A DNA stretch of 64,000 bases, from contig CM036622.1 in assembly GCA_020746105.1 (NCBI GenBank), forward strand, positions 21,553,487 to 21,617,486. The letters run 5' to 3'. Shown here in pieces: positions 36,404 to 48,228 of the stretch. A model generated the notes under the pieces. The model was not told where the DNA came from and did not search any database. It was given only the letters and a program-made list of their open reading frames with translations. A program made the translations under genes and the position numbers. Position 1 is the stretch's first letter. Every line of letters starts with the position of its first letter. This DNA is from Trogon surrucura. Taxonomy: Eukaryota; Chordata; Aves; Trogoniformes; Trogonidae.

Positions 36404-39400
36404 TGTCCACAATGAAGAATGTCAGGAGGCTTCACAAGTTATGCTTTGAGGAGAGGAACGTATCTTTTTGGCTCTTGGTAAGACCAACCAAGGCAAGTCT
36501 TACAATGTCAATACGATCTGACAACTTAACAGGCAGTAAATGCACAAGTTTCATTTCAGCATCCTTTGAGCAATAATGACACATAAGAAAAACATAAAAT
36601 AAATCCAGAATCATTCCATATCTGATAAATAATTCCTATCACAAGTTTACCAAGACTCGTGGAAAGACAACTTTGCCTCCTTGCCCCAAAACCTGCATCA
36701 AGAGGCTGCTTGAGGACTTCACTCTCGCAATGCTTAAAAATCTTCACAGTTCCACTCTGAAACAGCAACTGCTGAGACCTGTACCATTTGTACCACTTAG
36801 TTCAGCAATTTTCTTTATTATAGGTTTGTTTTGCTTAAATCTCCTGGTTTACCAGCTTGGGGTACCGTTTCCTGAGAGCAGGAAACCCATCTAAGCTTAC
36901 CAAGCAAGCTGTGCTGCAGCCACTACCCAGAGCTGTACAGTGTCTGCCTCATGACCACTATCAGCAATTCAGAGCACTTTTTAAGCTATTGAGGGCTGAG
37001 GATGTGGGCTTTGACCTCTTCTCTCTAATTCAGAGAGACATTCATGGGTACAAATTCCTCATTGCCTGCCTGGTAATGGTCTGGCCTTTGATGCCAGAAG
37101 CACACAGCAACACTAGCGGGTAACACAGGCCCTTCGTATAAATGATACAGCAAAAGTCACAAATCATTCTTCCTGTTGTGGACAACTGAGTTTACAGCTC
37201 ACAAAGCAACAGAGAACACCCTGAGAAAACAATCTGGAAGGCGTTTCATAGGGATTTGGTGATGACCCATCTGATGTCCCAGATGTAGCGCATTGCCATG
37301 AAGCCCAGGGACGAGGTGGATGAAAAATGTTTTCACGACATTATGCTAACATCAAAAACAATAACCAAACCTCCTTTTGGAGGGGCTATAGCCCATATGC
37401 CATCTGGTACATACTCATTGCTCCCTGAGAGCAGTTAGACACAAACTTTAGCAAGGGAAGAAGTTATGTTATTATTGCCTACTTTCTGCCCCTATTGTTG
37501 CCCCCATCTCTGAAGCATCCAATGGTAGCCACGCACAAAGACGAACTTTGCTACCAGGTTGACTGCAAAGGCATTAACTAACTGAAGAAAAACAGCACAT
37601 TTTGTTCTCACAAAATAACCCCAACTAACTTGTTTTGCTGGGGGTTTGGTTTGGGTTTGGTTTTTTTTTTGCAGTCCCAGTGTCTAAAACCAGCTGCCAT
37701 TTGGGAAATTGAATTCAATACCTATTATGTGATTTTTGAAAGTGCAGCTTTTCAGCAAAAGGGAGCTGAAGTATACCCAGTATTTCTGAAAAATCAGACT
37801 GCTTAATTGAGTGTCTGTCTGACATGGACGTAAGCCTAACTTGACACACCTGTTGTGAAAGCCTTGGGCTTCAATTAATGGCAGGCAAAGGATGCATAAC
37901 TAATATAACAAGAAACCAGGAAATGAATATGCTAAAGTTCCTACTGCAGTTTTAACTTCGTCACAACATGCAGGTCTTTTGTTGGCTTTCTCCATAGAGG
38001 TGAATTTCCTGTTTTTACTGGTTAAATGTATATACCAGAAATTACTCATTAAATGTCAGGAAATGCAATTTGACTGAGTTAACCATGTTGCTGGAAAAAT
38101 CTGGATGAAGCAAATTATTTGGTGTCACTTATTTAATAAGATATTACTTTCCTTCTCTATTTATGAATTGTTCATGAACAGACTTGTATTTTTATGGGGA
38201 ATTTTTCCCCTTGTTCAAAAGCAGCAAGTAAATGACATAAGTGATTATATTCACTGAGAAGGTGACATCATTCAGAAGATATTCTTGACCTCAGCTTCAG
38301 ATATTTACCATTCTACCCAGTCCCTGTTCAGAGGTCCAACACTGAGCTCTTGCAATCAGCCAAGTTCTGCTTACACCTTCAAGACAAAACATTTAAATGT
38401 GCAATACTCAATTTTACCTCTGTGAGAGTGGACACAATTCACAAGCTTTTGAATATGTTTATTTTAGAGCCAGTGTAAACCTCAGCAATGGTACCAAGCA
38501 TGTCGAGTACGAAGGTTCAGATGACTCTAATATTCACCCATGCTTTTTGCAAACAGGCAAAAGAGCCCAGTAATTTCCTCCAAGTGAAATTCTCAAGGTA
38601 GCGGAATTAAAAGCAAAACGCGGCATCCACTGTTTAGTTCACAACCCAGTGTTGTTAGTAGGAACCTCCCATTTGTATTTCCTTATCTTTGAATTATTTG
38701 GACCATCTTATCTTTGAGCCAAGCAGGGCTGTTTGCATATCCCCAAGCCAGTGCATTAAATCTCCCAACACTCTTCTGGAAGTTGAGCAGTTGCACATTG
38801 CTATTTATCTGAGGTACTGGAGGGGTTTCATTATGCAAGGTCACATAGTAAAACTAACTGAAGGTGAGGTACACAGACTGCTATTTAAAAAACTAGGAGG
38901 AGTTTTTTTAATAAAGAACAATTGGGCAACCAGTGAGCAATAAACTTGGGCGAAATTTGGTTTATGGGAGATATATTACTAAATATCCCACAAATACAAT
39001 TTCCGCATATGGGAATATATGCAGAGATGGAAAAAAAAAAAAAAAACCCAGCTTGCAGAAATGCATATGTCATCAGAGATACTATGCTATACGAACTGTT
39101 TATTGGAACTGTGTCCCATGTCAATACTGAGGAAAATAAAGAATGGAAAATAACTTTGGAATTGAATAGAGACCCTATCACAGTTAAATTTGATACTCGT
39201 AGCCCAAGCCAACATACTGCCAGGACAAAACAAAAAAGTATACAAGAAAACCAGGAATAAATCCAAGAGGGAAAAAGTAAGAGTTAAATTAGCATCATAC
39301 AGTGGAGAGAAATATCAATAATTAGACAAATGCATAATAACCCTATGAAGTCAATTACTTTTTTGACAGTGGGACTGGAAACACAGGCAGTGTTAGGGCT

Positions 39401-39845
39401 GAACATTTGCAAAGAATTAAGGCTGGTTAGAACATACAATGGGTGCTGTGTATGATCTAAACAGACAGTAACAAACCAGAAGAATTCAAAGATATTTTTT
39501 GATACAGTAGGATACAATATGAAGAAATATTATAAATTTTTTCAACTTGGGGTAACCCTTTCTTCCCCAGTCACTGTTGCACCCAAACAGTCTCCATTCA
39601 GCCCCTGCGGGTACTAATACACACAAAAATTGAAGAGGAAGTCTGAGCATACCCTGTGAAAGCAAACACTAAGAATCCTACATTGTCCTGATTTTTCTTC
39701 CAGACTAACTTTATTCCACTTGCTGGCCATGCCCACCTTTGCATTACCTGGACCACAGACCTTACCTTTGCCTGTTGTATGTAAAATGCCTCATAACAGG
39801 TCTCACTGGGGGAAAGTCAGTCTCTCCCTCTTTTTGATCTGAGTA
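36404..39845. other. Unique sequence, nothing recognised
   Basis: AT-rich, short open frames only. An A-run lies near 39030-39046. Confidence 0.55.
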
Positions 39846-39856
39846 CTGCTCTTATT

Positions 39857-39877
39857 TGTTCTATGATTCTATGATTC
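39857..39877 (+). repeat. CR1-tail-like octamer repeat
   Basis: TTCTATGATTCTATGATTCTG is the same tandem motif that ends CR1 elements. I see no convincing CR1 3' UTR upstream, so the tail may be all that remains of an old insertion or may be a coincidental microsatellite. Confidence 0.5.
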
Positions 39878-40144
39878 TGCTGTGTGAGGCCCCAGGTGAA
39901 GACAGGTCTCTAGCAGCAGTGAAATGAAATGCCCTGAAAACCGTGATGCCACCCCGAAGCCTGGGCTGCACCCCTCCATCCCCCCAAGCTCCGCCGGACC
40001 ATATTTCTGACAAACCCCAAGGCGCCTTCCCGCAGTACCTGGACTGGGAGAGTTTCCTCCCTTGCAAACAAAACAAACTGCTCGGTCTTACAGAGAGCCC
40101 TGGAAAAGCGCTTTGAAAGAAAATAATAAATAAATAACATTGTG

Positions 40145-40265
40145 TTTCACTGAAGCTTAGACAGGTAAGGAGAAGTGACAAGATTGAGACCATTCAACAA
40201 CCCCGTGACAGAGCTGGCACCAGAGCGCAGCCATCCTGGACGCTGGCATGGTGCTGAGTTCACTG
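40145..40265 (-). mobile_element. MIR-like SINE remnant
   Basis: On the plus strand: 'cactgaagcttagacaggta', 'aggagaagtgacaagatt', 'tgacagagctggcaccagag', 'gcagccatcctgg' and 'gagttcactg'. These fall in the order of a reverse-oriented MIR. Similarity is patchy. Confidence 0.45.
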
Positions 40266-41417
40266 AGCAGCAGCAACCAGGTACTACTGTAAGGCAAGTG
40301 ACTGTTTCTGTAATAACGCCACTTCAGCTCACACAAACACGTACAGATTTGGTAGATGCTGTAGCCACCACCACAACTCTGAAAGCAGACAAGTATTGTT
40401 GGTTTATCTCCCTGTTTCTCATGCTATTTTGATTAACATCATGCAAGTTTTTTCTTGCTACTAATAAAATAAGCTACCCACCAAAATCCAGAACGGAATT
40501 TTTATCAGAATATACAGTTTACGTACTCACCATGACTATAGCACATTCCATTGGAAGGATCCTGGAGTGCTTTTGAAATTATTTACAAGAGCTGCTCCAA
40601 GGCCTGTGTAACTCACAAGTATCTTTACATTTACTTCATAAAGGTCTGGCTTATACCATTTTTATTTATCCTTAAGTTTTAGTTATAGCAGTTTCCAAAT
40701 TTTACAGATAAAAAACCAGAAGCATACACAGATTAAGACCAGATCCACTGATGAAACTAAGCATCCACATGGAGATTACACACCCTGAGACTGTAAACTG
40801 AGTCTCCAAGCCTGTGTGTAGACTACAGATTTCCCAAGTCTATAGATGATGGTATTTCTGCCAGCAGAGTTTTCTCAGGTACCTGCCACCTTTGCACATC
40901 TCTGGGGCTAGCTCCAGCACGGTGAGCCTCCCATGCCGATCAGCACCCTTCTCCTAGGCATTGCTTTGCTGATTTCACATGTAAAGCTTCATCCCACAGG
41001 TGCAACCAGAGCAAACCTATAGCACTCCTAACAGTTAAAGCACAGCCACAGGCAGCACCTGTCTTTTATGTACCAGCCTATCAGTCAGAATAGAAAAGCA
41101 GGATTAGCACGCAGGACCCAAACCCAGTGCCTCCTTTAGCAATTTCATAACGATAGATCAGTTGCTCGTCTCCCCAGAAGCGTGTCTGACCCACCAAGCT
41201 ACAGAGTCATGCTCACTCTTCAGTATTTTCCCCTTCTCTTTCTCTTTCCCTGTGGATCTGAACCCTGTCCTGCCCGGCTGGATATCTGCAGGAAGGCTGG
41301 AGGGCATCCTTTCCAACACAGCTGACAGCCAGGCAGCTACACCGCTGCCTGGCAAGTGAGAGATGTTCGTGGTGGGAGGCTTAAGAGTGTGGGACCATCT
41401 GAAGCTCCTGCTCACTT
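40266..41417. other. Unique sequence, nothing recognised
   Basis: Weak MIR-like wording around 40699-40745 and 41100-41140 is not strong enough to call. No gene recognised. Confidence 0.5.
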
Positions 41418-41665
41418 AAAGAAAAAGGAAAGGGGAAAGGAGAGAGGAGAGGAGAGGAGAGGAGAGGAGAGGAGAGAGAGGAGAGGAGAGGAGAGGAGAG
41501 GAGAGGAGAGGAGAGGAGAGGAGAGGAGAGGAGAGGAGAGGAGAGGAGAGGAGAGGAGAGGAGAGGAGAGAGAGGAGAGGAGAGGAGAGGAGAGGAGAGG
41601 AGAGGAGAGAGAGAGGAGAGGAGAGGAGAGGAGAGGAGAGGAGAGGGGAAAGGGGAAAGGGGAAA
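41418..41665. repeat. 248-bp pure purine tract, (GGAGA)n
   Basis: The plus strand contains no pyrimidine from 41418 to 41665. The core is a GGAGA pentamer array with occasional GAGA insertions that shift its phase. It is flanked by GGGGAAA units on the right. All three frames are open on each strand, which gives the spurious Arg-Gly-Glu and Ser-Pro-Leu frames. A mirror-symmetric polypurine tract of this kind can form intramolecular triplex (H-DNA). Confidence 0.97.
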
Positions 41666-43824
41666 GGTGTAATTTTGCCTCCATTTTGGGAAGGAACAAT
41701 ACAGACATTGAACTCCAGAAAAGAGTGCAGAGCTGTAAATTCCAGTCTGTCCTAGGTCCTTCCATGTCAGCCTGTGCTTGATGCACAGAAAGGGAGAACA
41801 TTTAAGACACATCCCTTCCCTTCAGCAGCTGTTGCCCAGGATGCCGGTACCAGAATTAGATGCCACAGCTCCGGAGTCTCTCTCAGCCTCTAAGAAGCTC
41901 AGAAAAAAAAGGCATCAAGCAATACCAGGGTGTAAGTCTTAAAAACCAACAACAGCTTTCTGGCAAAATCATTAACCGCAGAGCATAATCCCTGATTTCC
42001 TAGCTTTTAGCCCTACATCCTAATCAGTAGACAATCAGTCTCTAAAAACAGCTGATGTGTATTCAATATTGATTTGTTAACAAGCAATAGCATTACAAAG
42101 AAAATATAGAACCTATTTGTAAGGCTCACCCAAAATTGCTGTCTGATGTAATACACTGGAAAAATCCCCTGGCAGGAAGAAAACTTTGCCTCCAAAGTGA
42201 CAACCCATTCAAGGAAACCACTTAGGAGAAATTAAAATCTTGTTCAACAAAGTGATCTGACTTCCTTGCTAACTGACAGGCAGTCATCTTTAGAAAAGTA
42301 CACAAATTTCCTAGCGTTCGACAACTGAATTTCTTGAGTCAGTAAGAAATTAGGTTCAGTCAAGCACAGAATAATTCCATCAGTAGCCAAAAGAGATACC
42401 GCACACCGTATTGAACTTTATTTAGTGCCTTTTGTACAAAGGACAGAGAAGCTTTAAAATGCTAAAATAATTAATAAAAAAATAGACAGACAGACAGACA
42501 GACAGATAGATAGATAGATAGACCGACAGATAGATAGAACCAAGAAACCTATTTTGATGAATTAGCAGCCTGCAATGGATTTCTAGCCAGGGCCTCTGTC
42601 AACACAGCTTTGAAGTTGTTCGGGGTTTTTTAAATTTTATTTTTAAGAGAGAGGTAAGACCAAATTCCCTGAGTGGGAAGGCCTGGCTGGAGTGATTTTA
42701 CTTAAATGCTGCTTTTGCAAAGTCACACATCCCCCTGCTTATCTTTTCTACCCACAAATATAACTAGATCCACTCCTCTAAAATGAACCTTCCTCCAAGG
42801 TTCAGTTCAGGATGATGCTCACAACTTCAGAAGTTATTTGCAGCCTCGATACAACTGTGGGGTCACTTGATTAGCTCCACAAAACCAGTAACTAGGGGTT
42901 CCAACGTGTTCTGATATGTATCAAGTAACTCCATCAACTTCAGTGAAGAAATATTTCTGTAAAGGCCAAGTATGTAACGGAAGAAAGCTTTTCTACAAAT
43001 ACACAGATATGCCTGAAAATTAACCTTTTAGAGATTACACTTGGGGTGTTACACATATTCATATACCCATAGAATAAGTATGACTGTAGCCACTGTATGT
43101 ACTATGAGCAACAACACAGAGTTTACGGTGACCAACAGCAAATCCCAGATTATTTATTTGGTCTCTTTTCAATCTATTCACAGAAAAAAAACAGAAGGAA
43201 GTTCTCCATGACAAATTCTGCTGCACACAATGATTGTTCTGGTCAATTAATCAAAGTTGTTGCACAGTTTCTGAAAATGCCAAATAAAGACAGCAAAGGA
43301 GAGGAAGAAAGGAGGGTATGTTGGAGAAAGGAATTACTATTTTAAAGCACTTGACTCATTAGAATAGAAGTGTAAATTCAGAATATAGGGCAGAACTTTG
43401 TTGTCATCTCCTGTACATTGACAAGCACTATAGAAAATGATTGTTACAGGCCTTGCAGATTTTTTTCTCCACAGTCTCTGGAAAAGAAGCTATTTTTTCT
43501 GGAATAGTGTCATGTTTCCTTGCCTCTCTTCCATTCCCAGGACAGGTGAATGCATCAAAAAGAAAAGAAAAATTTTAAAATTACTTGTTTGATTAAAAAA
43601 ACCCATGAAAACACTTGGGAGAGAAATTAAAGAAACAATTGTGGGGAACATGTTAATTTTTTTAAAATTTTTCTTTTTTAAGAGAGGCTACTACTGGCAG
43701 AAAAAGATTTAAACCATTTCAGTAAGCTTTCCTTAGGCTGGGGCCTCAATCCCTGAATAAATACCTGTCCAGTAAAGGTGTCTGTTCCTATATCCAGGTG
43801 AATCCAGGTTGCCTGGTATTAGCC
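41666..43824. other. Unique sequence around a GATA/GACA array
   Basis: No gene recognised. AT-rich with short open frames. Confidence 0.55.
42483..42538. repeat. (GACA)n(GATA)n microsatellite
   Basis: Tetramers change from AGAC to AGAT, then to a mixed end with a CCGACAG interruption. The motif class is that of Bkm-type GATA/GACA repeats, known to be enriched on sex chromosomes of some vertebrates. A single array does not assign a chromosome. Confidence 0.93.
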
Positions 43825-43935
43825 TGGGGGGACCCAGGAGTCCAGATCCTGCGTTCGTATCCCCTGACTATCTGCTTATTTGCATCGGGCAGATCTCAAT
43901 CTTTGTGTACCATCATCTATTCCCAATAAGGAAGT
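43825..43935 (+). mobile_element. MIR-like SINE remnant
   Basis: 'gacccaggagtccagatcct', then 'ttgcatcgggcagatctcaa' and 'tctttgtgtaccatcatcta', then 'ttcccaataagg'. This suggests the MIR order of AGACCTGGGTTC, GGGCAAGTCACTT, CTCTGTGCCTCAGTTTCC, ATCTGTAAAATG, but with many substitutions. Confidence 0.35.
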
Positions 43936-46900
43936 GGAAACTTTATTAGGCACTGGAAAGTTATTTTAGTATCCCAAACGGATGCTGTCATAGAAGGAAA
44001 ACGTAACTTTCCATTGAGAGAATGTGCAATAACTCATGCCAGCTTGTTTCACTCCTTTCCAAGAGGCAGCTGTAGTCCCGCTAACTGGCTGTCAGAGTGG
44101 AGGGCTTTGATTTTGGAAAGGGCACCAGCAGGACAGCTGCAGTCTGCACAGAAATCCAAAGGATGGTAACTTGGACCTAGTTGGTGGTCATGTTTTCTTT
44201 GATTCTGGGAGATTTCATCTGCTGCCATCTCACACAGCCCCATGCAAAGACAAAGGCTTTTCATCATCTGAACGTTGGTCCCTCCAGGAAGAAATTAAAT
44301 TACCTGACACAAAAAGAGACAGCTTGGAACTGAGGCTGTTCCTGTACTTTTCAGGACTGCTGATGATGTGAATTGAAGTTCACGAGCAGCAGTTAACTTG
44401 GTGACTGGGTTCCCTGCATCTCTACCCAGCCACGAGCAGACTGGTTCCTGTGCAGCACTCCTCCACTGGTGCTCGGCGGGCACTGGAGCCAGGGCCACTG
44501 CCCAGTGAGAGCTGGAGCCAGGGCCACCACCTGGTGAGAGCCATAGCCGGGCTTCCCTTGCCCCCTGCACTCTCTGCAGGGGTAACAAGGCAAATCTCCT
44601 CTCGGCACCATGAACCGTGCTCACCAGCAAGCCAGAGGCACAGGAGGGAAGGGCAAGGACACCCATCTGCCTCTCTCTGCTCGGCACTGGGAAAAGAATG
44701 AGAAAAGCAGTCCAATGTCCTTCCCCCCCATTCTCCAAGCACAAGGAAAGAAGGTCTGATGTCCCCTGAGGAGTCTCCAGCAGTTTCCCTCCAGAACAGA
44801 GAGCAGAGGGAGCAGAGTGGTGTGAAAGAGCAGCTGTGGATGATGGAGAAGAGGTAGCAAGGGTAAGTCCTGTTCCCGTGGGACTCGCCAGACTCTTGGA
44901 GTAGAACAACTCAGAGAGCTCTCTGGGTCTAATCTATTTTTCCCCTGCAAATGACAAAAATACTGACACAAATGACAGCACTTCTCAAAGGTTTTGAATT
45001 GAAAAAAAGCAAACTCCATAGCCGTCTTTGTATCCTCTGTTCTCCCAGTGCCAGCCTCTCACACAGACTTGCTTTCCATTCTCTGCTGCAGAATGAACCA
45101 TTCAAGGTAATTTAGCTATTCTTTTTCCTTTCCTCTCCAAAACATGGAAACTCACGTAACAAGGAAAGGCAGGGGGAATTCTGCGAGTTTTGCTGCTGGT
45201 TACATAGTTAATTTTGCTGATTGTGTCACGGTTGTTTTCCTCCTGATGATGTTTGAGACTGTGCACATCAAAGCAACAGATCCCGGCATAACACCCAAGC
45301 CCAGGACCTCCTCTAAAATATGGGGGCTCTCGGTCCCTTTCAGAACAGGCATCTTCACACCTCATCAAACTTCCTGTTCTGAAACAAAAGCCTGATAATA
45401 CATAGCTATTTTTGTAAAAGTTAAGTAACCTTTTCATGTTTTCCCGTCCCCGCTGGCACTTTATATCTCTGCAACATCAAACCAGCCCCTGGATAACACA
45501 ATAAAGGCAACTTCAGAGAAGACACTGAATGGCTTAACACACTAAGGAATGGCCAGATTAAATCACTCCTGAACAGGAAAAATATATGGACATTGCTCAA
45601 TACTCTTGGCTGCCCAGTACTGATTCCCAGAGACTGCTCCCACTAGCTCAGAAGCTCTTCCACTTTACATCTGAGAAATCCAGTTACCTGACAAAAAACG
45701 ATCAAGAACACTTCCCTTCTAGCACCTGGTCAAGCACAGAAAGTGTTTGTGATCTCATGTGCCTCCTTCCACAGCATTTGCCTCTCCTCTACACTATTTC
45801 CAGAGCCACAAATTTCTGCATCTTCCCAGTTCAGCTTCCTGATTCCTCTTACTTGCATTTAACTCTTGACATTTTTCGACATTGGAAATATCTGTATGAT
45901 TAACTTGGATGTATCCTAATTTATCTAAAACAATTATGGAGAGCTTGAGGATGTTGATTGTGAACTGAAGAGACAGAAATGTTAAGCAAGTTATCTTTTC
46001 CAAGTTGTAGTCACTTATTTATGTGAAACAAAGTTTATAAAATATGTTCTTTCCGTCTCTGCCCTTTAGATTTTATTACCTTTATGCTTGTGGTAGCATT
46101 TTCTGCTTCCGTAGGAGTTTTGTGGTCCAAACAGGACTCTCAGTTTCAGTGTAAAGGACCGAAAACAAACCTTCAAATTCACAACCCTAAAAGCCACTCT
46201 GAAGGACAAAACTCACTGTCTCTTAAGAGTCACTTCAAATCTCTCCCTCTTATTTGCAGATTTCTTTTGTTTTGCCTGTCATACATATAGTTCTGTTCTC
46301 CACTGTTAGTCAGTGCAGCAGAGAAAAAATTATGATGTTACTATTAATTTACACTGATTAAGTAATCCATATATCTATAAAATGAGTAAACTGCCATTTC
46401 AGCTCGTGTTCCTAGTCACTCAGAGTAGGTGGTCAATGCAAATGATCTGCTTTGCCCTGTCTGCCTTCTCTGGTCACTGGGAAAGCTGAGTGTTACCCCC
46501 AGTGGAGGCGGCTCTTGGTCAAAAGCCAGGCTGAATTGGTCATTTCCTGTTTCCAATTGTAAACTGTGGGCACTTTCTCCTTGGAATTTTATAAAGCTCT
46601 TGTAGAAGCTCTCGGACCACGTCAAATACGAAAACATAATGTTAGATTTGAAGGACAATGGAAAAAACTGTAAGAAAGGGTAGGTTTAGTAGCCTCCCAT
46701 GAGTGTCCGTGGCACGTTCACTGTGCGTCAGAGGCCAGCACACAGCAGATCTTTTCTGCTTTCAGAAGAATGAAATGATCTTGCCTGTCTGATGATGTTG
46801 TGCTCTTTAATGTGATTTATATCTAAAATGCCATTGCCCAGGGAAGAGAAGACACTGTGTAACACCCAACATGATAAATTTCAGAAGAAAAAGGCCAACA

Positions 46901-47228
46901 CAATGGTACAGGGTGTTACTCCCTCCGTGCTGGTAGCAAAGGCAGAATCGCACATTGTTTACTGTCGCTACATGGGGTACTTAATAAATTGCTTTTTTCC
47001 CCCATGAAACTACTTGGTCCTGTAGCAGAACTCCATTTTCCATGGCACACCATTCTCCCACCTGGCTGAACTGGTGCCACTCAGGACACATGGAACCATT
47101 TAGCAGGGGAGCGCCGCTTACAGAGAGAAGAGGGCAGAGGATGCTGCCCATGGCGGACTTTGTGCAAGATTCTCCTCACTCTTTTGGCTACTGCCTCCAA
47201 GGAAGAGAGAGGGAAATACTTTGCATAC
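43936..47228. other. Unique sequence, no gene recognised
   Basis: A 204-codon minus-strand frame at 44295-44909 overlaps other long frames in a GC-rich patch and has no recognisable domain. A 29-bp tandem duplication is listed separately. Confidence 0.5.
44483..44540. repeat. 29-bp tandem duplication
   Basis: CTGGAGCCAGGGCCAC begins both copies (44483-44511 and 44512-44540). They diverge in the middle and both end in GTGAGAG. Confidence 0.88.
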
Positions 47229-47413
47229 TGTCGTGGGTTGACCCTGGCCAGCCGCCAGGTACCCACACAGCCGCTCACTCACCCCGCCCCCTTCACTGCT
47301 GAACAGGGGGAGAAAATATTTCCAAGGGTTCAGGGTTTGAGATAAGGACAGGGAGATCACTCTCATTTACCGTCCCGGGCAAAACAGACTCAGTTTTGGG
47401 GGAATTAGGTACA

Positions 47414-47419
47414 TTTATT
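47414..47419 (-). terminator. LTR polyadenylation signal AATAAA
   Basis: TTTATT on the plus strand is AATAAA on the minus strand. It is about 190 bp before the LTR 3' end and downstream of the TATA-like box, as expected in the R region. Confidence 0.6.
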
Positions 47420-48220
47420 AAGAGAACTAATCAGAGAGGAGTAGTGAGAAGTGAGAAAGAACAAACAGATCTTAAACAGAACACCTTCCCCCCATCCCTC
47501 CCTTCTTCCCGGGCTTAACATCAATCCCGGTTTCTCCACCTCCTCCCCCCGAGCAGCGCAGGGGGACAGGGAATGGGGGTTGCGGTCAGTTCATCCGACG
47601 TTGGTTTCACCGCTTCTTCACTCCAGGGGAGGACTCTGCACTCTTCCCCAGGGCCATTGTGGGGTCCCTCCCACGGGAGACAAGCTTCACGCTCTCTTCT
47701 CTGCGTGAGTCGTCCCACGAAGGGCAATTCATCACAAACTGCCCAACGGGAGACACCTCACGAGGGGCAACCCACCCCTCGTGAGTCTGAGGCGCAGTCC
47801 TTCGGGGGAAACTGCTCCAGCGTGAGCCACCCGCAGCGTCCCAAAAGCCCCACCGGCCAACCTGCTCCAGCGTGGGCATTCCTCTCTTCCACGGGCTACA
47901 GGTTCCGGTAGCGACTTGCTCTGATGCGGGCTTCCCACGGGCTACAGTCCCCTTTCAGGCCGCCACCCACACGGCGTGGAGTCCTCGGTGGACATCTACG
48001 CAGTGATCCTCATGGTGGACATCTGCACCTCGCCCATGGGCTGCAGGGGGACAACCCGCTTCACCATGGTCTTCACCACGGGCCCGGGGGATTCCTTCTG
48101 CTCCAGCGCCTGGAGCTCATCCTCCCCCCCCTCCTTCTTCACTGACCTTGGTGTCTGCACAGATTCTCACTCCTCCATCTCTGTGCCAGCTGTTAATGGC
48201 GCAGTTCTTTTTCCCGTTCT

Positions 48221-48228
48221 TAAATATG
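48221..48228 (-). promoter_or_regulatory. TATA-like box of the minus-strand LTR
   Basis: CATATTTA on the minus strand, followed by AAGAACGGGA. It lies about 190 bp inside the LTR, appropriate for the U3/R boundary of this LTR type. Confidence 0.6.

Noticed and set aside
41100..41140. Weak MIR-like wording
   Set aside because: Only one short block matches, without the ordered neighbouring blocks.
41356..41812. Frames of 129-143 codons with Arg-Gly-Glu or Ser-Pro-Leu repeats
   Set aside because: They are produced by the GGAGA pentamer array, which is open in all three frames of both strands.
44295..44909. 204-codon minus-strand frame
   Set aside because: It overlaps several other long frames in a GC-rich patch with a tandem duplication. 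No signature, signal or conserved motif is visible.
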